From assembly GCF_000373965.1 (NCBI RefSeq), contig NZ_KB892834.1, positions 1-64,000 on the forward strand: 64,000 bases of DNA, read 5' to 3'. The DNA is from Uliginosibacterium gangwonense DSM 18521 (GTDB taxonomy: Bacteria; Pseudomonadota; Gammaproteobacteria; Burkholderiales; Rhodocyclaceae). A program made the translations under genes and the position numbers. Below are positions 59,639 through 64,000 of the stretch, in pieces. Numbering within the stretch: the first letter of the stretch is position 1; each line of letters begins with the position of its first letter. The notes below the pieces were generated by a model. It was not told the origin of the DNA. It made no database searches and saw only the letters and a program-made list of their open reading frames with translations.

Positions 59639-60640
59639 ATGAGCACCTCGGCACGCCAGACTTTTTTGATTCTCGCCTCATCGGTGTGCATCAGCACGCT
59701 TTTGTGGCTGGATTCGCTGGATGGGTATCTGAACGCCCGCTACCACGTCCAGCTCACAGACTATCTGCCAGATTCGCTCTTCACGCCTTCGCGCACCCTG
59801 GCCAGTGTGTTCCGCACGGACGATGAGGAGGAAAGCACCGCCGCCGCAGAGCAAACCAACACCCCGCCTGACACAGCGGCCAGCGCAGCACCCGGCAGCC
59901 AATCCGAGCCGCTTGAGCAACCCGCCCTCCTGGCAGCCCAAGCACGCAAACACAGCCTGGGGGTGGCACAATCCGCCTCGCCAGCCTCGGGCGCACAATC
60001 AGGCCCGGTCTCAACAGGCCAGCCACGCATCCTGTTTGCGGGAGACTCCATGATGCAGGGACTGGCCCCCTTCGTGATTGCGGGCCTGCGCAAGACTTAT
60101 CCCAACGCCTATTTCAGCGATCAGAGCAAGCAAAGCACGGGGCTGACGGTCAAGCGCTATTTCGACTGGCCGACCAGGATCAAGGAAGAAGTCCTGAAGC
60201 AGAAGTTCCAGGCCGTAGTCATTTTCCTTGGCCCCAACGACCCGTGGGACATCTATGAAGATGGCGTACGCTACACTTTCCCCAGCGAAAAATGGGTGGA
60301 AAAGTACCGCAGCCGGGTGCGCGAAGTGCTCGCCTTCTGCAAGGAACGCAATGTCGATGTCATCTGGGTAGGGCTACCCAATATGCGCGACGGTCGCGTC
60401 AAGCAAGGAGCGATTGTGGAAAACAAGGTCTTTCAGGAAGAAGCCTTGCAATATGGTTTTGACTACTTCCCGACCGAGCATCTGGTGGGAAGCCTGGATA
60501 TGCCGTTCCAAAAGCAGATCGACGACCCGGTCAAGGGCAAGGTTGTGGTGCGGGCGGACGATGGCATTCACTTTACCCCGACGGGGCTGCGCCTGATCAG
60601 CTCCCCCTTGGTAGAACTCATGAAAGCGCGGTGGCAGTAA
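59639..60640 (+). CDS. SGNH O-acetyltransferase, PatB-like (DUF459 type)
   Basis: 333-residue protein with one N-terminal TM helix (about 8-25), an acidic/Ala/Pro linker (55-128) and a periplasmic SGNH domain. Nucleophile S137 in FAGDSMMQG, block III GPNDPWDIYEDG, and D308-G-I-H311 in DDGIHFTPTG. The pattern SKQSTGLTVKRYFDWP and GLPNMRDGRV matches the DUF459/PatB group that transfers acetyl from PatA to MurNAc O6. The start is one base after the MBOAT stop, so the two are coupled. Confidence 0.85.
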   Translation: MSTSARQTFLILASSVCISTLLWLDSLDGYLNARYHVQLTDYLPDSLFTPSRTLASVFRTDDEEESTAAAEQTNTPPDTAASAAPGSQSEPLEQPALLAAQARKHSLGVAQSASPASGAQSGPVSTGQPRILFAGDSMMQGLAPFVIAGLRKTYPNAYFSDQSKQSTGLTVKRYFDWPTRIKEEVLKQKFQAVVIFLGPNDPWDIYEDGVRYTFPSEKWVEKYRSRVREVLAFCKERNVDVIWVGLPNMRDGRVKQGAIVENKVFQEEALQYGFDYFPTEHLVGSLDMPFQKQIDDPVKGKVVVRADDGIHFTPTGLRLISSPLVELMKARWQ

Positions 60641-62014
60641 ATGAAGATGATTCCAATGCTCGTCCTGATGATGGGCACATGCTGGGCCATGCCAGGGCAG
60701 GCGCAGGAGCTGTTTTTCAACACCTCTGGCCTGATCAGCGACCTGCAATGCCCGGCCCGCAAGACCCCTCCCCGGCATGCCACGCAGGTAGCCCCCAGCG
60801 ACGAGGTGATGGAACCCCCGAGCCAGGATGAACTGGAGGATCTGCCAGCCCCCGAAGCGGATGACACACAGAAGCGCAGCTTGCAGGTACTGGGGGCGCC
60901 CAAGGCAGACCACCCCCTCTCGATTGGTTTTTGGGGAGACAGCCACCTTGCCGCCCACTTTTTTGGTGATGAGCTGATCCGCATTTCCGGCTTGCCGCGC
61001 GAGAAGGTACTCCCCACCCTCATCCCGGCAACCATGGGCCGGGCGGGGGTGCGACTGCCGATTCGCAAATACTGCCAGAGCGCAGGCTGGAACTATAAAT
61101 ACGCCTATCTGGCCAAGGAAAACCGGGCGGCTTTCTCGCAGACCCTGGCGCAAGCACAGAGCAATACCCCAAACAGTTTCCTCTGGGTGGATTTCCGCAT
61201 CGGCGCCCAATCTGCCGCAATGAACCAACTGGACGTGCTGTTCTCGCCCAGCGATATGCGCACCGTGGTGGGCATCAGTGTGGATGACGCGGCGGAGCAG
61301 GTAGTGGAACTGGATCAGAACGGCAACGGCCTTTTGCAGATCCATGCCGACAAGCCCCTATCGCAACTCAAACTCCGATTGGTGGAAGGCGAGCTGCACC
61401 TGGAGGGGTTTGCCCCACGCTACCTGGGAAACCCAGCCTTGCGGATGGATACCTTTGCCATCCCCGGTGCCATGGCACGCGGCTGGGCGATGACCGATAG
61501 CGGCTATGTCAAGAATCGGCTCAATGGCTTCCAATACGACTTGGTGGTACTGGAATACGGCACCAACGAGGGCAATGGCAAGCCTTTTTCTGCCTCCAAT
61601 TATGAAGCAGATCTGCGTGCCACGCTGGGTAATATGCGCCGGACATTTCCTGATGCGCAATGCATCCTGATGGGGCCCACCGATCGCGGCGTGCTGGTCA
61701 AGCATCCCCGTGTCAAAAAGAAGAAGGGGAAAACAGTTCGCCCGCCCGCGCAAGACCTGCTGCGCTATGCGCGCATCCATCAAACCATCGGTACTATCCA
61801 GCAAAACGTGGGGCGTGAGTTCAAATGCTCATTCTGGAGCTGGCAGGAAGCCATGGGTGGGCCGGGCGCGACCTATCGCTGGTTCTACCACAGCCCCAAG
61901 CTGATGGCGGGCGACCTGATCCATCTGACCATCCCTGGCTATCAGCTCAGTGCACGCAAGTTCTCGGACAGCACGGGCTTCCAGAGCTGGGGTTTTGGCA
62001 GCTCACGCCCATGA
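60641..62014 (+). CDS. exported SGNH-fold protein, second copy
   Basis: 457-residue exported protein (signal peptide to about MPGQAQ). N-terminal acidic region with PPSQDELEDLPAPEADD, then an SGNH domain with nucleophile S101 in GFWGDSHLAAHFF, block GTNEGNGK in place of GxND, and C-terminal GDLIHLTIPGYQ (D-x-x-H). The beta-rich middle (about 160-280) resembles the carbohydrate-binding insertion of Ape1-type esterases. The Asn of the usual GxND block is not clear (EYGTNEGNG). ATG directly abuts the previous stop (TAA-ATG). Function inferred: acetyl esterase or accessory transferase. Confidence 0.75.
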   Translation: MKMIPMLVLMMGTCWAMPGQAQELFFNTSGLISDLQCPARKTPPRHATQVAPSDEVMEPPSQDELEDLPAPEADDTQKRSLQVLGAPKADHPLSIGFWGDSHLAAHFFGDELIRISGLPREKVLPTLIPATMGRAGVRLPIRKYCQSAGWNYKYAYLAKENRAAFSQTLAQAQSNTPNSFLWVDFRIGAQSAAMNQLDVLFSPSDMRTVVGISVDDAAEQVVELDQNGNGLLQIHADKPLSQLKLRLVEGELHLEGFAPRYLGNPALRMDTFAIPGAMARGWAMTDSGYVKNRLNGFQYDLVVLEYGTNEGNGKPFSASNYEADLRATLGNMRRTFPDAQCILMGPTDRGVLVKHPRVKKKKGKTVRPPAQDLLRYARIHQTIGTIQQNVGREFKCSFWSWQEAMGGPGATYRWFYHSPKLMAGDLIHLTIPGYQLSARKFSDSTGFQSWGFGSSRP

Positions 62015-62027
62015 TAACGTCCTGCCC

Positions 62028-63230
62028 ATGACAAGATTTTCCGCCCTCTCTCTGCGTTGGCTGTTGGCATGCTGTCTGGCAGGCAGTATGTGTTCGGCAT
62101 CGTCCGTACAGCAGATCCCGATTGAGGGCACGCGTGACTTGCGCTGGCTGCGCTTTGAACTGCATTTGAAGGAATACCAGTCCGGGCAGGCCAGACAGCC
62201 GCTGAATATCTTGCAGATCGGGGATTCGCACACCGCAGGCAACATCCTTCCCCGGCGCTTGCGCCAGCACCTGCTGGGCCGTCAGGGCGACGGTGGAATC
62301 GGCCTGCTGCCACCGGGCATGGTCAAAGATCACCCGGCCATGACTGCGCGCCTTGCCCCCAGCCCCCGCTGGGTGACCATACGCGACCGCAGCGGCGCCC
62401 GCGCCAGCACTGCTGGCAGCGCGCACACGCTGGGGCTGGGCGGCTTCGTCAGCTATGGCACCACACCTTACCAGAGCATTGGTTATGATCTGGCTGGCAA
62501 GCCCGGCCCGTCACGCCTCTACGTGTATGCCAGCAGCAATTCACGGGCGGAAAAGAATTTCAAACTCTATCAGGGCACCACAGAACTGAGCCCGCGCAGC
62601 AGCCCGGACAGCCCCGGACGCAGCACCTTCGATCTGCCCGCCGGCACCACCCACCTGACATTGCTCAGCCCAGGCAGCAACAGCGATTTCCAGTTGCTCG
62701 GGGTAAGCCTGGTTCCACTGTCGGCCCAGATGAGCTTCAGCAGCATCGGTGTAAATGGGGCGACATTTGAAATCCTACGCGAATGGGATAGCGATATCAC
62801 ACGCATGGAACTCAAGGATCTGGCCCCCGCGCTGATCATTCTGGCCTTTGGCACCAACGACGTGGTCAATGACCGCTTTACGGCCCAACGTTTTGGGGAA
62901 ACGCTTCGCAACACCGAAGACTGGCTGCATCGCAACGCGCCGGATGCCGCCGTGCTGCTCATGATGCCGCCTCGCGCCCCCGGCTTTGGCACGCAAGCCC
63001 GCCAGAATCTGGATAGCGCCCATGCTGTGATGCGTCAGGCAGCGGCAAGCTACCACTGGCGGGTGTGGGATTGGTCGCAACTGGGGCGGGATGGTTGCAC
63101 CGCTCCATGCACAGGAAATAACCTTTCCGCCTTATTCCAGAGAGATGGCATCCATCTTTCTGCCAGGGGCTACGAAAGCACCGCCGACCTGCTATTCAAC
63201 GCCATCGTGCAGAGTAGCGGCCAACAATAA
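62028..63230 (+). CDS. exported SGNH esterase, Ape1-like
   Basis: 400-residue exported protein. Signal peptide to about SMCSASS, SGNH block I S67 in LQIGDSHTAGNILPRRLR, then a large beta-rich insertion (about 115-255; Gly/Ser/Thr-rich, CBM35-like in position), block III AFGTNDVVNDRF, and D-x-x-H in QRDGIHLSARGY. Block order and the insertion resemble Neisseria Ape1, which removes O-acetyl groups from peptidoglycan so that transglycosylases can act. ATG 62028 chosen; the frame is open to 61950 but the upstream part lies in the previous gene. Confidence 0.78.
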   Translation: MTRFSALSLRWLLACCLAGSMCSASSVQQIPIEGTRDLRWLRFELHLKEYQSGQARQPLNILQIGDSHTAGNILPRRLRQHLLGRQGDGGIGLLPPGMVKDHPAMTARLAPSPRWVTIRDRSGARASTAGSAHTLGLGGFVSYGTTPYQSIGYDLAGKPGPSRLYVYASSNSRAEKNFKLYQGTTELSPRSSPDSPGRSTFDLPAGTTHLTLLSPGSNSDFQLLGVSLVPLSAQMSFSSIGVNGATFEILREWDSDITRMELKDLAPALIILAFGTNDVVNDRFTAQRFGETLRNTEDWLHRNAPDAAVLLMMPPRAPGFGTQARQNLDSAHAVMRQAAASYHWRVWDWSQLGRDGCTAPCTGNNLSALFQRDGIHLSARGYESTADLLFNAIVQSSGQQ

Positions 63231-63234
63231 CGAC

Positions 63235-64000
63235 TCAAGCCGCCTGTTGGGAGGCGGCCGCACCGGCAGACGCGCGCGCATGGAACCAAGCTTCCAGCGA
63301 GAACACTACCAGCGCAAGCCAGATGCAGACAAAACCCACCAGCGAGACGTGGTCAAACGCCTCGTGGTACACAAATACCGCCAGCATGAATTGCAGGCTC
63401 GGGCCGATGTATTGGGCAAAGCCAAGCGTCGTCAGACTCAACCTGCGCGCACCGTAGGCAAAAAACAGAAAGGGCACCGCCGTGACTACCCCGGTGCCGA
63501 TCAATGCAAACATGGTAGTGGAATCGGCGCCAAAGTGCCCCATACGGTGCCAGCTCAGCCACGCCAACCAAGCCGCCGCAAAGGGAGCACCCATCAGGGT
63601 TTCAACAAACAGGCCATCAAGCGCGCCTACTGGCGCACGCTTGCGCAGCAGACCATAGAGCGCAAAAGTCACTGCCAGACTCAAGGGAATCCAGGGCAGC
63701 GTACCCAGATTCCATACCCGCCACAGCACCCCGCCGGTAGCCAACAATACCGCCACGAATTGCGCTGGGCGCAGACGCTCGCCCAAAAACACGCTGCCCA
63801 GCAGCACATTGATGAGTGGGGCGATGAAATAACCCAGGCTGGATTCGAGCACATGCCCATTGAGTATGGCCCAGACAAACAGCAGCCAATTGATCGCCGT
63901 CAGCGCTGTGGTGGTCGCCAGAATCGCGGCCAGACGCGGCTCCCGCAATAGGCGCCGCAGCACCCCAAAGCCCTGGCTGAAGGCCAGCATGGCCGCCAGC
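63235..64000 (-). CDS. rarD: EamA/RarD-type transporter, N-terminus outside window
   Basis: Ten-TM DMT-superfamily permease; the window covers the last 255 or so residues and the frame continues past 64000 (...LAAMLAFSQGF), so ATG 63990 is internal. RarD signature: INWLLFVWAILNGHVLESSLGYFIAPLINVLLG, GLFVETLMGAPFA, FLFFAYGARRLSLTTLGFAQYIGPSLQFMLAV and FVCIWLALVVFS. RarD was first seen in chloramphenicol resistance; substrate unknown. Ends 4 bases from the Ape1-like stop (convergent). Confidence 0.9.
   Translation of the reverse strand, partial: LAAMLAFSQGFGVLRRLLREPRLAAILATTTALTAINWLLFVWAILNGHVLESSLGYFIAPLINVLLGSVFLGERLRPAQFVAVLLATGGVLWRVWNLGTLPWIPLSLAVTFALYGLLRKRAPVGALDGLFVETLMGAPFAAAWLAWLSWHRMGHFGADSTTMFALIGTGVVTAVPFLFFAYGARRLSLTTLGFAQYIGPSLQFMLAVFVYHEAFDHVSLVGFVCIWLALVVFSLEAWFHARASAGAAASQQAA

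Overview
The window looks like a chromosomal segment of a betaproteobacterium. It is GC-rich (I estimate about 60% in core genes). It carries a comM-ubiK // porin-glnK-amtB neighbourhood, a DctB/DctD pair, Gram-negative LPS core genes (waaA, waaC) and a TPP-riboswitch-controlled thiC. The assignment rests on gene content and protein resemblance; I do not name a genus.

Layout. 1-5.1 kb: 3' part of NAD-malic enzyme, a terminator, then a DctB-type histidine kinase and DctD-type sigma54 activator. 5.1-14.5 kb: a DUF4139 protein, a secreted endonuclease I, cytochrome b561 with two tandem YceI proteins, an iron-ADH overlapping a PAS histidine kinase (ErcA/ErcS-like), a periplasmic fusion protein ending in an alpha-carbonic anhydrase, and a lipoprotein. 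14.6-17.2 kb: TPP riboswitch, thiC, a GFA/CENP-V protein. 17.2-18.96 kb: a lower-GC accessory patch with integron-cassette features, including a HEPN-domain gene ending in an attC-like site, plus palindromic repeats. 18.96-25.75 kb: ClC channel, alaC, waaA-waaC, a core glycosyltransferase and a UDP-glucuronate 4-epimerase. 25.75-27.7 kb: an AT-rich island with an anti-phage dCTP deaminase (AvcD/DcdV type), preceded by a hairpin-rich 306-base leader. 27.7-38.8 kb: a complete glycogen operon on the minus strand (glgP-glgB-glgC-glgA-pgm-glgX). 39-45.2 kb: comM-ubiK, then porin-glnK-amtB behind a convincing sigma54/NtrC control region, then crcB and a DUF190 gene. 45.4-57.1 kb: a secreted PilJ-domain protein, HAD phosphatase, ruvA, a hotdog protein, an AT-rich DUF2971 gene, cupin, AI-2E-type permease, a coiled-coil protein, ruvB, UPF0149, nnrS, KTSC, and a TPR-glycosyltransferase. 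57.4-63.2 kb: a lytic transglycosylase followed by a tightly packed MBOAT plus three SGNH-hydrolase genes, read here as a peptidoglycan O-acetylation/deacetylation locus (PatA/PatB/Ape1-like). The window ends inside rarD.

The genes most worth following up are the AvcD homologue with its structured upstream region (candidate inhibitory RNA), the HEPN gene cassette, the adhesin-like/carbonic anhydrase fusion, the O-acetylation cluster, and the regulatory regions ahead of the porin-glnK-amtB operon and nnrS.
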